Source: Nitrosomonas communis (lineage in GTDB: Bacteria > Pseudomonadota > Gammaproteobacteria > Burkholderiales > Nitrosomonadaceae). From it: DNA of 46,532 nucleotides. Positions 8,995 through 19,455 of this stretch are shown here, piece by piece. Location: positions 1 to 46,532 of the forward strand of contig NZ_JAGFJM010000123.1 in assembly GCF_024102715.1 (NCBI RefSeq), written 5' to 3'. The notes below the pieces were generated by a model. It was not told the origin of the DNA. It saw only the letters and a list, made by a program, of their open reading frames with translations, and searched no databases. The translations under genes and the position numbers were made by a program. Numbering within the stretch: position 1 is the first letter of the stretch; every line of letters starts with the position of its first letter.

Positions 8995-9963
8995 ATGGAT
9001 CGTCTGCAACGCATTTACAAATTACATCAGCTATTGTCTTCTGCACGATACCCCGTTTCACGGCAGATGCTCGAGGAAAGGCTCGCATGCTCAACTGCCA
9101 CAGTCAAACGCATCATTGAAGAATTGCGGCTGTATTTCAACGCACCGCTAAAATACGATCGTGAACGCAATGACTATATCTACGATACCGGCGCAGGGGA
9201 AGTGTTTGAACTGCCCGGTCTCTGGTTCAATGCTGATGAACTGTATGCGCTGTTAACCGTACAGCAGTTGCTGCAACAAACTCAGCCAGGCTTGCTGGAT
9301 GATCATCTCAAACCGATAAAAAGCCGTCTGGAAAAAATTCTCGCCACTGCGCAACTCAGCAACAGTGAAATCGCTCAACGTATCCGAATCCTGCAGATGA
9401 CGGCCAGGAAGCCAGCCACGGAACATTTCCAGTCAGTAGCCAGCGCCTTGCTGCAAAGAAAGCGACTGCACATTCACTATCACAGCCGCAGCGACAACCA
9501 AATCAGCCAGCGCCAGGTTTCACCCCAGCGCCTTACCCATTATCGCGGCAATTGGTATCTGGAAGCCTATTGTCATAAACGTGATGCGCTGCGCAGCTTT
9601 GCCGTTGATCGTATCAGCGCGCCTCAGCCGCTTGGCAATGCTGCACTCGAATTCAGTGATGACGAACTCGATGCCCATTTTGCCGTGAGCTACGGCATTT
9701 TTGCCGGTAAGCCAAAGGAAATCGCCGTGCTGCTTTTTTCATCCGAACGCGCCCGCTGGGTCGCCGATGAACAATGGCATCCACAGCAACAAGGAACACT
9801 GTTACCCGATGGCAGCTATGAACTGCGTATCCCTTATGCTGATAGCAAAGAACTCGTGATGGATATCCTGAAACATGGTGCAGAGGTAGAAGTTATCGAG
9901 CCTACCGAATTACGGCAGGAGGTGATCAAGCAGTTGCGGGCGGCAATAAAAAAATATGGTTAG
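8995..9963 (+). CDS. WYL-domain helix-turn-helix transcriptional regulator
   Basis: 322 residues. The N-terminal DeoR-like HTH (RIYKLHQLLSSARYPVSRQMLEERLACSTATVKRIIEEL) is followed by a WYL domain with the naming motif NWYLEAYC near residue 190, and a C-terminal extension ending in KQLRAAIKKYG. WYL proteins act as ligand-sensing regulators and are frequent near CRISPR-Cas and other defence loci. The gene lies 73 bases upstream of cas3 in the same orientation. Control of the cas operon is likely from position but not shown by the sequence. Confidence 0.92.
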   Translation: MDRLQRIYKLHQLLSSARYPVSRQMLEERLACSTATVKRIIEELRLYFNAPLKYDRERNDYIYDTGAGEVFELPGLWFNADELYALLTVQQLLQQTQPGLLDDHLKPIKSRLEKILATAQLSNSEIAQRIRILQMTARKPATEHFQSVASALLQRKRLHIHYHSRSDNQISQRQVSPQRLTHYRGNWYLEAYCHKRDALRSFAVDRISAPQPLGNAALEFSDDELDAHFAVSYGIFAGKPKEIAVLLFSSERARWVADEQWHPQQQGTLLPDGSYELRIPYADSKELVMDILKHGAEVEVIEPTELRQEVIKQLRAAIKKYG

Positions 9964-10036
9964 GCAGGATCAGGTTTTGAGCTTGTCATGAATGTAAACT
10001 CTCGAAATGTCCTACAAAGCTTTAAAGTAAAAAATA

Positions 10037-12832
10037 ATGGAACAACTAGAAGACGAGATTCTTAACTACTGGGGTAAGGCAGATCCTAATTATCCAGGTG
10101 AACAAAAGTGGCATCCACTTGTTTATCATTGTCTTGATGTGGCGGCAGTGGGGTTGGAATATTTAAATCAAGAAACTATTTTTTGTGATTGGATCTGCAC
10201 TCAGTTACAGTGTGATCACACTGATGGAAAACAGTGGGTTGCATTCTGGTTGTCACTGCATGATTTAGGAAAATTCAGCGAAGCTTTTCAATCACAAAAA
10301 CCTGAACTATTTGAAGCATTGCAAGGAAGGAAACCTGATCCGGCAAAATCCTATACGGAACGTCATGATTCTCTAGGACAGTGGTTATGGCGTGACTATC
10401 TTGCTGACCGCGCTGTTGAGGATGGCTGGTTTGGCAGTTCGACTGAATCTCGAATGACGGGTCTCGATAGTTGGATGAGAGCTGTCACAGGACATCATGG
10501 CCAGCCACCAAAAACTTTCCCTACTTTTTGTGATATTGGTGACTATTACTCAAAGCGTGACAAGAAAGCCGTGCTCGCGTTTATCAATGGCATGCGTGAA
10601 CTTCTACTGCCGCAGTCGGCGGAAACGTTATTTATCGTACTTGATTCAGTCAAATTTGAGCATGTCAGTCAGGCTTTGTCATGGTGGCTTGCTGGTATTG
10701 CCGTATTGGCTGATTGGCTTGGTTCCAATACCGGTTATTTTCCCTATCAAGAGACAGATATGTCACTAGAGAAATACTGGCAACATGCGTGTCAGCGGGC
10801 AAAGAAAGCATTGAAAGATAGTGGTGTAACGTCACAAAAAATTATTGCAAGTTATACCTTCACCGATCTCTTCAAGAATAAGAATATTTCGACCCCATCA
10901 CCCTTACAACAATGGGCAATAGATACGGAAATATCTGGGGAACCGCAAATATTTTTACTGGAAGACGTAACAGGGGCGGGCAAGACAGAGGCTGCCCTAA
11001 TGCTTGCTTACCGTTTGATGGCAAAGGGTGCGGCTCAAGGTTTTTTCATAGCTTTGCCCACCATGGCCACTTCTAACGCAATGTATGATCGCGCGGCTCA
11101 TTTTTACCAAAAATTGTTTGCCGGTAATGCTAATTTGGTCCTGGCGCATGGCAATCGCCAGTTGGTGGAAAATTTTGCGAAATCAGTTTTGCCATCTTCC
11201 GGTGTAGAAGATGATCTTGAGCAACAGGATGAAACTGCATCGGCGCGCTGTACGGCCTGGCTGGCTGACCATAACAAGCGTGCGTTATTGTCCCAAGCTG
11301 GTGTTGGTACCATCGATCAAGCCTTGCTTAGCGTGCTACACAGCAAACATCAATCACTACGGTTGCTTGGTTTATTCAATAAGGTGTTGATCGTGGATGA
11401 AGTTCATGCTTGCGATGCCTATATGCAAGGCATATTGGAGGTACTGCTTGAATTTCACGCGCGAGCTGGCGGTAGTGTGATTCTGTTGTCGGCAACCCTA
11501 CCATCACGCATGAAACAAGCACTCTTGGATGCTTATGCCAAAGGGCGCAACAATTTATGCCAAACTATCCGACAAAACTTGCCATATCCACTGGCCACCA
11601 CTTGGCATGCCGTATGTACCCAGCCAATTGAGAATGCTTTGGGTACGCGCGATGCAGTAAAGCGCACAGTTACTATTGATTACCAACATCAGCAATCCAA
11701 AGTTGTCGCGATGATCAATGATGCCTTAGCCTCCGGTCAGTGCGTCTGCTGGATTCGCAATACCGTAACGGATGCCACGGAAGCTTTTGCGTTATTTTCT
11801 GAATGCTTACCCCAAGAGAAATTGACTCTGTTTCATGCCCGCTTTGCTTTGGACGACAGGCTGATGAAAGAAAGTGACGTAACTACTACCTTTGGTCCTG
11901 ATAGTGATGCAAGCAAACGCTCAGGTCGTTTGGTGATTGCTACCCAAGTAATCGAGCAATCACTAGATGTGGATTTTGATTTACTAGTTAGTGATTTGGC
12001 TCCAATTGATCGCTTAATCCAAAGAGCTGGACGTTTACGACGGCATAATCGTGATGCATCCGGCAATCGTTTGGCAAATGGCGAACCGGATCAACGGGGC
12101 ATGCCGCTTATGGTGGTATTTGGTCCTGCTTGGAGCGCCGAACCAGCAGTACATTGGTTCAAGACCGCTTTCCCAAAGGCTGCGGGGGTTTATCCCCATC
12201 ACGCGCAATTGTGGCTAACGGCCAAAGCCTTGCAGGTTGGCAAGTTTACTATGCCAGAAGATGCTCGTGCCTTAATTGAAGGAGTATTTGGCGAATCGTC
12301 GAGTATTCCTCAAGGATTGCAACAAAATAATCTGACTGTGCAAGGGCAGCAGATGGCTGAAGCTAGTCATGCGAAGAGTAATGCTCTAAATTTTGCGAAT
12401 GGTTATAAACGTGGGGACGTGATGGATTGGTGGAGCGAAGCCAAAACGCCGTCGCGTTTGGGCGATGTGAGTGTCAATGTAGTGTTAGCTCGTTGGGGAA
12501 GCGGACAACTCTTGCCATGGGCAGAACGTCCAAATCACGCTTGGGCTTACAGCACGGTACGGGTGGCTGAGCGTTTGCTTGCCAGTGTTCCACAGCCTGA
12601 TGATAGCGTTCAACAGAAAGAATTTTTGCGCGTCAAAGATCAGCTCCCGAGCAAAGGCAAGTGGTCGATTTTGTTGGTGTTAGAACAAACCAAAAACGGG
12701 TGCTGGCAAGCACAGGCATGGAGTGGAGAAATTCCGGGGCAAGCAGCACAGCTGCAGTTGTGGAAATATGATGGCAAGATGGGGCTGCGATTGGCAGCAG
12801 ATGAAAAATCTATTATCGAGGAGACTGAATGA
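10037..12832 (+). CDS. cas3: CRISPR-associated helicase/nuclease Cas3 (type I-E)
   Basis: 931 residues: an N-terminal HD nuclease followed by an SF2 helicase. HD residues include H26, H31 and the HD pair H75-D76 (LHDLGKF). Helicase motifs are Walker A TGAGKTE (312-318), the DEVH box (454-457), the SATLP motif, and the C-terminal RAGRLRRH. Cas3 is recruited by target-bound Cascade and unwinds and degrades the non-target strand. Its stop overlaps the cas8e start by four bases (ATGA). All catalytic motifs look intact. No strong ribosome site precedes ATG 10037. Confidence 0.97.
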   Translation: MEQLEDEILNYWGKADPNYPGEQKWHPLVYHCLDVAAVGLEYLNQETIFCDWICTQLQCDHTDGKQWVAFWLSLHDLGKFSEAFQSQKPELFEALQGRKPDPAKSYTERHDSLGQWLWRDYLADRAVEDGWFGSSTESRMTGLDSWMRAVTGHHGQPPKTFPTFCDIGDYYSKRDKKAVLAFINGMRELLLPQSAETLFIVLDSVKFEHVSQALSWWLAGIAVLADWLGSNTGYFPYQETDMSLEKYWQHACQRAKKALKDSGVTSQKIIASYTFTDLFKNKNISTPSPLQQWAIDTEISGEPQIFLLEDVTGAGKTEAALMLAYRLMAKGAAQGFFIALPTMATSNAMYDRAAHFYQKLFAGNANLVLAHGNRQLVENFAKSVLPSSGVEDDLEQQDETASARCTAWLADHNKRALLSQAGVGTIDQALLSVLHSKHQSLRLLGLFNKVLIVDEVHACDAYMQGILEVLLEFHARAGGSVILLSATLPSRMKQALLDAYAKGRNNLCQTIRQNLPYPLATTWHAVCTQPIENALGTRDAVKRTVTIDYQHQQSKVVAMINDALASGQCVCWIRNTVTDATEAFALFSECLPQEKLTLFHARFALDDRLMKESDVTTTFGPDSDASKRSGRLVIATQVIEQSLDVDFDLLVSDLAPIDRLIQRAGRLRRHNRDASGNRLANGEPDQRGMPLMVVFGPAWSAEPAVHWFKTAFPKAAGVYPHHAQLWLTAKALQVGKFTMPEDARALIEGVFGESSSIPQGLQQNNLTVQGQQMAEASHAKSNALNFANGYKRGDVMDWWSEAKTPSRLGDVSVNVVLARWGSGQLLPWAERPNHAWAYSTVRVAERLLASVPQPDDSVQQKEFLRVKDQLPSKGKWSILLVLEQTKNGCWQAQAWSGEIPGQAAQLQLWKYDGKMGLRLAADEKSIIEETE

Positions 12833-14460
12833 ATCTGCTGGATGAAGCTTGGATACCTGTGCGCCGCAAGGACGGTGTTCAGGATTGGATTGCACCTTGC
12901 CAGATCGGCGAGCCGGATATTGTTGCGCTGGATGCTAGGCGGCCAGATTTTAACGGTGCGTTAGTTCAGTTTTTGATCGGCTTGGTACAGACTACCACAC
13001 CCATGAACAGCCATGCCGAATGGCAACAGTGGTATGACGAGCCACCTTCAGCTGAAGTCCTGAAACATTGGTTTACGCCAATAGAAAGTGCCTTTGTATT
13101 CGATGGTGATGGTGCGCGGTTTATGCAGGATTACAGTTTGCACACGGCCGGGATGCAAAACTCAGAATTCAATGAGATTGGTTCGCTCTTAATCGAAGCG
13201 CCGGGTGATAACACGCTCAAGGAAAACAAAGATCATTTCATCAAGCGTGGATTAGCTTCTGGCCTGTGTCCTCATTGTGCCGAGACGGCGCTTTTTACCC
13301 TGCAAACAAATGCACCAAGCGGTGGAAACGGACACTTTACTTCACTTCGAGGTGGAGGCCCATTGACAACATTGATTGTTGCGACACCTACACGTTCGCT
13401 TTGGCATACGATATGGCTGAATGTGCGTGACCGCGATTCTTTTCTGGGGACCGGCGGCGACGCTAACAAGACAGCGCTGCATTTTACTTTCCCTTGGCTG
13501 GCTGACATGCAATCTATACAGGCTGCGGGAGGAAAAACCGTTCCTATTCAAGTTCATCCTGCCCATGTGTTCTGGAGTATGCCTCGCAGAATTCGGCTCG
13601 ATCAGGACAATACAGTCAGTGGCCGTTGCGATACCTGTGGTCGTGAATCTGCGAAGTTATTGACCCGCTACATTACAAGACCAAAAGGATTTAATTACAA
13701 AGGCGCATGGAGGCATCCTTTGTCGCCATACTATGAAAGCAAGCCTGAAGAATGGCTACCTATGCATCCACAACCGGGTGGATTGGGCTACAAGCTCTGG
13801 TTGGGCTGGGTTCTTGGAGTGCAGGGGGACAAGAAAAAAACTCAACCCGCTTCACAGGTTTCATATGTACTGGATAGTAGAAGACTCAAAGGGCAATTCA
13901 GGTTATGGGTCTTCGGCTATGACATGGAAAACATGAAAGCTCGCTGCTGGTATGAATCCACCTTCCCTCTGTATGGTTTGGCAGAACGTAATGTGGAAGA
14001 ACGCAAGCTCGTTCAATCCGAAGTAGCTAAATGGATAGATGCGGCTGACCATGCCGCATTTCTGTTACGTACTGCCGTTAGGTCAGCTTGGTTCAGCGAT
14101 AGCTCGGAAGCTAAAGGTGATTGGGGGTTTGTTGATGCTGCTTTCTGGTCGAGAACTGAATCGGGATTTTATGGATTGTTGAGCGAACTCATCGAGCAGG
14201 CGCGAGATGAAGATGGTGATTCAAGCTTGACTCCTTGGCGTGAACGTTGGCGCAATAAATTGATTGATGCAGCAGTAAAACTGTTTGATGCCGAATTGGT
14301 AGGTATAGCCCTCGTCGAGCGACAAAACCCTCGTCGTGTGGCTGATGCACACAACCGGCTACGTGCAAGTTTGTACGGTGATAAGCTTAAAGTAATTCTG
14401 AGATTACCGGTTGAGAAACCAAGCAAGTTAACGAAAAAGAACGCCAAAGTATCGGCCTGA
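12829..14460 (+). CDS. cas8e: Cascade large subunit Cas8e (Cse1/CasA)
   Basis: 543 residues, somewhat longer than E. coli CasA (about 500). It starts MNLLDEAWIPVRRKDG, the characteristic Cse1 N-terminus (NLL...WIPV). Cse1 recognises the PAM, starts target unwinding and recruits Cas3. Two CxxC pairs, C147/C150 (CPHC) and C267/C270 (CDTC), suggest a zinc site. The four-base overlap with cas3 and the 19-base gap to cse2 place it in one transcript. Confidence 0.95.
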   Translation: MNLLDEAWIPVRRKDGVQDWIAPCQIGEPDIVALDARRPDFNGALVQFLIGLVQTTTPMNSHAEWQQWYDEPPSAEVLKHWFTPIESAFVFDGDGARFMQDYSLHTAGMQNSEFNEIGSLLIEAPGDNTLKENKDHFIKRGLASGLCPHCAETALFTLQTNAPSGGNGHFTSLRGGGPLTTLIVATPTRSLWHTIWLNVRDRDSFLGTGGDANKTALHFTFPWLADMQSIQAAGGKTVPIQVHPAHVFWSMPRRIRLDQDNTVSGRCDTCGRESAKLLTRYITRPKGFNYKGAWRHPLSPYYESKPEEWLPMHPQPGGLGYKLWLGWVLGVQGDKKKTQPASQVSYVLDSRRLKGQFRLWVFGYDMENMKARCWYESTFPLYGLAERNVEERKLVQSEVAKWIDAADHAAFLLRTAVRSAWFSDSSEAKGDWGFVDAAFWSRTESGFYGLLSELIEQARDEDGDSSLTPWRERWRNKLIDAAVKLFDAELVGIALVERQNPRRVADAHNRLRASLYGDKLKVILRLPVEKPSKLTKKNAKVSA

Positions 14461-14479
14461 ACCCAAAGGAGAAAATAGT

Positions 14480-14992
14480 ATGAATGACAAAATTTCTTTT
14501 CATCCTGAAACTGCTCTCGGACAAGTTTTACTGCGATGGTGGGAGGGGTTGGAGAATAATCGGGGAGATCGTGCCGAGTTGCGTCGCGCCCATAATTTGA
14601 CAGCGATCGTACTTACGGGGGGGTATCAGCATCTTTATCAAATGCTGTTAGCGACTGGCTGGCCGAAAGAGGATAAACCGGAAAACAATTGGCGAAATGA
14701 GCGACTCGCTGCTATTGCTGGCTTGCTTGCGCATGTAAAAGTTCAGGATGAACGAAGCTTGCCATTAGCTATGTCCGAAGGAGAGCGTCCGCCATTTTCA
14801 GAATTACGTTTTCGGCGTTTGCTAGATTCATCTTCGTTAGATGAGGTGTTCGGCGGTTTGCGCCGGGCGTTGCCATTAGTTTCCTATCAGGCCAATGTAC
14901 TGGAATTGGCTAATGACGTGCTGCTCTGGAGCGATAACGTGAAGAAACGTTGGGCCTATACCTATCGCTGGCCCGCCAAATCGGCGGTTTAA
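14480..14992 (+). CDS. cse2: Cascade small subunit Cse2 (CasB)
   Basis: 170 residues, typical of Cse2, a helical protein present in two copies that stabilises the R-loop. Recognisable features are the early LLRWWEGL...RGDRAELRRAHN pattern and PFSELRFRRLLDSSSLDEVFGGLRRALP. A good AAAGGAG ribosome site precedes ATG 14480. It lies between cas8e and cas7, the standard I-E order. Confidence 0.93.
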   Translation: MNDKISFHPETALGQVLLRWWEGLENNRGDRAELRRAHNLTAIVLTGGYQHLYQMLLATGWPKEDKPENNWRNERLAAIAGLLAHVKVQDERSLPLAMSEGERPPFSELRFRRLLDSSSLDEVFGGLRRALPLVSYQANVLELANDVLLWSDNVKKRWAYTYRWPAKSAV

Positions 14993-15023
14993 ATTTCATT
15001 TTTTTAAAATAATGGAGAATACA

Positions 15024-16079
15024 ATGTCACGTTTTGTTCAGATTCACCTGCTCGTCAGCTATCCGCCTTCCAACCTCAACCGCGACGATACGGGGCGACC
15101 AAAAACAGCTATTGTTGGCGATGCCAGTCGTTTGCGGATTTCTTCCCAAAGTCTTAAGCGTGCATGGCGAACATCTGATGTTTTTGAAAATACGCTCCAA
15201 GGGCATATTGGCATCAGAACTAAGGAAATGGGTGAAAAAATTTATCATGCGCTTCTTGAAAAAAAGGTATCTGAAAAGAATGCTCGCGAGTGGGCAAAGA
15301 CGACTGCCGGTCAGTTTGGTAAATTGAAATCTGACAAAAAAACTGAAAATAATCAGGACTTGCATATTGAGCAGTTGGCGCACTTCGGTCCCGAAGAGGA
15401 AGCTGCCATAATGTTGCTGGTGGATAAGCTGGCTACATCGGGTGCAGCTCCCACAGAAGATGACTTAAAACTGTTGAGAAAGCCACGCCAGGCAGCGGAC
15501 ATTGCCATGTTTGGCCGTATGTTGGCATCGTCCCCAGCTTTTAACGTCGAGGCCGCTGTGCAGGTGGCACATGCCATTACCATTCACAAGGTGGCCGTGG
15601 AAGATGATTATTTTATCGCGGTTGATGACCTTAACCGAGGTGAAGAAGATGTGGGTGCTGCCCATATTGGCGAAGCCGGTTTCGGTGCCGGAGTTTTTTA
15701 TCTCTATTTGTGTATCAATCGCGAGCTTTTGTTTGAGAATCTTGGTGGCGATACCGCATTGGCAGCCAAAACATTGGAAGCACTGGTGCATGCGACCACC
15801 AAAGTTTCACCAACCGGGAAACAGAACAGCTTTGCCTCACGCGCTTATGCCGCTTATGCACTTGCTGAAAAAGGTGATCAGCAACCACGATCGCTGGCGC
15901 AGGCGTTTCTCAAACCAGTAACGGGTGGAGATATGCTGGAACGGGCCGTCAACGAGTTAACCAAGCGCTACAAAAATTTTGACGCTGTTTATGGAGCCTG
16001 CGCCGATAACCGTTACCAATTCAATGTGGAAACAGGTGAAGGTAGTGTGGATGAGTTAGTGAAGTTTGTAACGGAATAA
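15024..16079 (+). CDS. cas7: Cascade backbone subunit Cas7 (Cse4/CasC)
   Basis: 351 residues from ATG 15024. I prefer this start over the in-frame ATG at 15012 because GGAG at 15014-15017 would serve as its ribosome site and the family usually begins M..F(I/V)Q(I/L)HLL.SYPPSNLNRDD, as here. Cas7 polymerises along the crRNA as six copies. Conserved GRPKTA and RISSQSLKRAWR follow at once. The gene lies 31 bases after cse2 and 5 bases before cas5. Confidence 0.95.
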   Translation: MSRFVQIHLLVSYPPSNLNRDDTGRPKTAIVGDASRLRISSQSLKRAWRTSDVFENTLQGHIGIRTKEMGEKIYHALLEKKVSEKNAREWAKTTAGQFGKLKSDKKTENNQDLHIEQLAHFGPEEEAAIMLLVDKLATSGAAPTEDDLKLLRKPRQAADIAMFGRMLASSPAFNVEAAVQVAHAITIHKVAVEDDYFIAVDDLNRGEEDVGAAHIGEAGFGAGVFYLYLCINRELLFENLGGDTALAAKTLEALVHATTKVSPTGKQNSFASRAYAAYALAEKGDQQPRSLAQAFLKPVTGGDMLERAVNELTKRYKNFDAVYGACADNRYQFNVETGEGSVDELVKFVTE

Positions 16080-16084
16080 TAACC

Positions 16085-16813
16085 ATGAACTATCTGGTCT
16101 TTCAGTTACAGGCACCATTCTCTGCTTGGGGTGAAACCGCCGTCGGTGAGTTTCGCCCTACGGCAAATTACCCCAGTGAATCGGCTTTGTTGGGATTACT
16201 GGCGGCAGCACTAGGCATGCGTAGAGAAGAGGAAGATGCACATGCTGCTTTGCACAGAGGTTATAGCTTTGCTATCGGTGTGCTGGCGTCAGGTTGTTTG
16301 CTGCGCGATTACCACACAGCGCAGGTACCTGGACGAGTCTCGCTAAAGAATCTCCCGCACAACTCCCGGCGTGACGAACTCAACTTGCCCAAAATAGATC
16401 TCAATACCATCCTTTCCACTCGCGATTATCGGCAGGGTGCCGCGAATATGATTGCCGTCCAGGCGCATGACGGTGCACCTTATGCCTTAGATGATTTGGC
16501 ACAAGTGCTTGCGAAACCCCGTTTTACTCTCTATCTCGGGCGCAAAGCTTGCCCACCGGCATTGCCACTTAATCCACAAATAATTGCGGCAGAAAACTCG
16601 CACACCGCTTTGTATAATTACCGCCAGGAACTTGTCAAACGTAGTGGCGAAACGATTCCTGAATTTGAGCGCATAGTTTGGGGTGAAGGAATTGAATCCG
16701 GCACGATTCATGATCTGGAAGTCGTGCGCAAGGATCGTGTACTGTCGCGGGAACATTGGCAATTTGGTGATCGGATTGAATACGTAGCCTTAAAGCCGCA
16801 AGGAGGGCAATAA
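16085..16813 (+). CDS. cas5: Cascade subunit Cas5e (CasD)
   Basis: 242 residues. The N-terminal LVFQLQAPFSAWGE and PTANYPSESALLGLLAAALG are typical of Cas5e, which caps the 5' handle of the crRNA. A later TILSTRDYRQ motif is also common in the family. It begins 5 bases after the cas7 stop, with cas6e following one base after its own stop, so translation is probably coupled. Confidence 0.95.
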   Translation: MNYLVFQLQAPFSAWGETAVGEFRPTANYPSESALLGLLAAALGMRREEEDAHAALHRGYSFAIGVLASGCLLRDYHTAQVPGRVSLKNLPHNSRRDELNLPKIDLNTILSTRDYRQGAANMIAVQAHDGAPYALDDLAQVLAKPRFTLYLGRKACPPALPLNPQIIAAENSHTALYNYRQELVKRSGETIPEFERIVWGEGIESGTIHDLEVVRKDRVLSREHWQFGDRIEYVALKPQGGQ

Positions 16814-16814
16814 T

Positions 16815-17546
16815 ATGTATTTCAGTCTTATCACTCCCATGCCCGGTGCTGAGCGCGAAGCTGCCATGCAGTGGGCTAAAAATCCCTATGACGATCACCA
16901 GTGGTTGTGGCGATTTTTGGCGGCAGAGCCAGGTACTGCACGGGATTTTCTTTTTCGTCGACGCGATGGTGAAGGCAGGATGCCTGGTTTTTACGTGGTA
17001 TCAGCGCGTAAGCCGCAATCGTTCTCCGGTGCTTGGCAGGTGCAAATCCGTGATTACGATCCACAACTGCAAGAAGGGCAGCGACTGGCTTTCGAGTTAA
17101 GAGCTAATCCGGTTGTGACGCATAAGGTAAATGGAAAATCACGTCGAGATGATGTGGTAATGCATGAGAAAAAACGTTTACTGGCAGAACGAGGAATTAA
17201 ATGCTGGGCGGATTGGCCTGATATGGATAAGACTAAGCCCCCTTTATATGAATTGATTCAGACAACTTGTTTACACTGGTTAGAACGTCGTGGAGAAAAA
17301 GCCGGATTTTCCATCCTGACTCGTGAGTTACATGATAAGGATCGTAGTATTCTTACAGAGAAATCTGTGCGAGTTGATGGTTATATCCAACATCGTAGTG
17401 GACGTAAAGATATTCATTTTTCTACTGTAGATTTTGCTGGTGAACTGATAGTTACTGATACATCGGCATTTCGTAAAATTTTGCTGAATGGTATCGGTCC
17501 AGCCAAAGCCTTCGGATGCGGCCTGTTGCTGGTGCGCAGGCTATGA
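16815..17546 (+). CDS. cas6e: crRNA-processing endoribonuclease Cas6e (CasE/Cse3)
   Basis: 243 residues. Cas6e cuts the repeat hairpin and stays bound to the 3' handle. H28 in PYDDHQWLWRFLA matches the catalytic histidine region of the family, and the C-terminal glycine-rich motif GIGPAKAFGCGLLLVRR is the RNA-binding loop. AAGGAGG at the end of cas5 serves as ribosome site. It ends the Cascade block; a gap of about 43 bases then leads to the toxin-antitoxin pair. Confidence 0.95.
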   Translation: MYFSLITPMPGAEREAAMQWAKNPYDDHQWLWRFLAAEPGTARDFLFRRRDGEGRMPGFYVVSARKPQSFSGAWQVQIRDYDPQLQEGQRLAFELRANPVVTHKVNGKSRRDDVVMHEKKRLLAERGIKCWADWPDMDKTKPPLYELIQTTCLHWLERRGEKAGFSILTRELHDKDRSILTEKSVRVDGYIQHRSGRKDIHFSTVDFAGELIVTDTSAFRKILLNGIGPAKAFGCGLLLVRRL

Positions 17547-17589
17547 ATTTTATCCTTAAACTAGAAAGTATGGATCAGAGGAGATGATG

Positions 17590-17826
17590 ATGGACTGGAA
17601 AGATCATATTATAACTGACTCCAATGTGCTCGTAGGCAAGCCTATAGTAAAAGGAACACGATTGTCCGTCGAGTTTCTGTTAGGTCTTAAAGCAGCAGGC
17701 TGGTCAGATGAGCAAATTCTTGAAAACTACCCGCAATTAACGGCAGAAGATTTGCAAGCAGTATTTGCTTTTGCTGGTGCGCTTGTTAAAGATGAAGAAT
17801 TTTTGCCGTTGGAGATGGTCCCTTGA
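17590..17826 (+). CDS. DUF433 antitoxin-like protein inside the cas operon
   Basis: About 78 residues. Three consecutive in-frame ATGs occur at 17584, 17587 and 17590. I choose the last because GAGGAG at 17578-17583 is then correctly spaced. The motif ITDSNVLVGKPIVKGTRLSVEFLLGL...WSDEQILENYPQLT is diagnostic of DUF433, a winged-HTH-like family that pairs with DUF5615 PIN-like proteins as an antitoxin. The stop TGA overlaps the TTG start of the partner. It lies between cas6e and cas1, so it probably shares the cas transcript. Confidence 0.9.
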   Translation: MDWKDHIITDSNVLVGKPIVKGTRLSVEFLLGLKAAGWSDEQILENYPQLTAEDLQAVFAFAGALVKDEEFLPLEMVP

Positions 17827-18191
17827 GCCTGCTGTTGCTGGCAAACGAGAATATTCCGTTTACTTCGATTAAGGAGCTTAGATCTGAGGGGTTTGATATT
17901 CTTGCAATTGCCGAGAGCTACCGTGGTGAAAGTGATCGCAAGGTTTTATCAGTTTGTGCCGATGAACAAAGAATTCTGATCACTTTCGATAGAGACTATG
18001 GGGAGCTTATTTTTAGAGAAAAAATGCCTATTCCGCCAGCAGTCATTTATTTGCGTTTTATACCCGCCACCCCAACAGAATCCGCCAATATTCTTAGAAG
18101 CTTTTTAATGACTGAAACAGCACGACTGTTGGGTCGCTATTGGGTAATTACACGAAGCGGCATCCGTTCCAGAAAATTACTATCTAAGTGA
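17823..18191 (+). CDS. DUF5615 PIN-like toxin inside the cas operon
   Basis: 122 residues from TTG 17823, overlapping the DUF433 stop as TTGA. It starts MSLLLLANENIPFTSIKELRSEGFD, the DUF5615 pattern, with ITFDRDYGELIF as the second acidic motif. The family is a PIN-domain relative and the predicted nuclease toxin of DUF433 pairs. The first acidic position reads ANEN rather than the common ADEN, which could weaken metal binding but also occurs as a subfamily variant. cas1 starts six bases after the stop. Toxicity is inferred from the family. Confidence 0.87.
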   Translation: MSLLLLANENIPFTSIKELRSEGFDILAIAESYRGESDRKVLSVCADEQRILITFDRDYGELIFREKMPIPPAVIYLRFIPATPTESANILRSFLMTETARLLGRYWVITRSGIRSRKLLSK

Positions 18192-18197
18192 CATACT

Positions 18198-19395
<1,198 letters not shown>

Positions 19396-19455
19396 AAATT
19401 TGGTAGAATTTTACCTTGCCTTTTATCGCTGACTAATCAGCGAGATAGGAGAAGT
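19396..19455 (+). promoter_or_regulatory. Leader of the type I-E array
   Basis: Sixty bases between cas2 and the first repeat. The first half is AT-rich with a short inverted element around TTTGGTAGAATTTTACC. The second half carries a perfect palindrome, CGCTGA-CTAA-TCAGCG. The segment 19415-19452 recurs without change at 24289-24326. No exact IHF consensus was found, although AATCAGCGAGATA is a partial match. New spacers should enter at this end. Confidence 0.75.

Noticed and set aside
17547-17589. Search for a degenerate CRISPR repeat (CreA-like) between cas6e and the toxin-antitoxin pair
   Set aside because: The 43 bases show no similarity to the GTGTTCCCC...GGGGATGAACC repeat.
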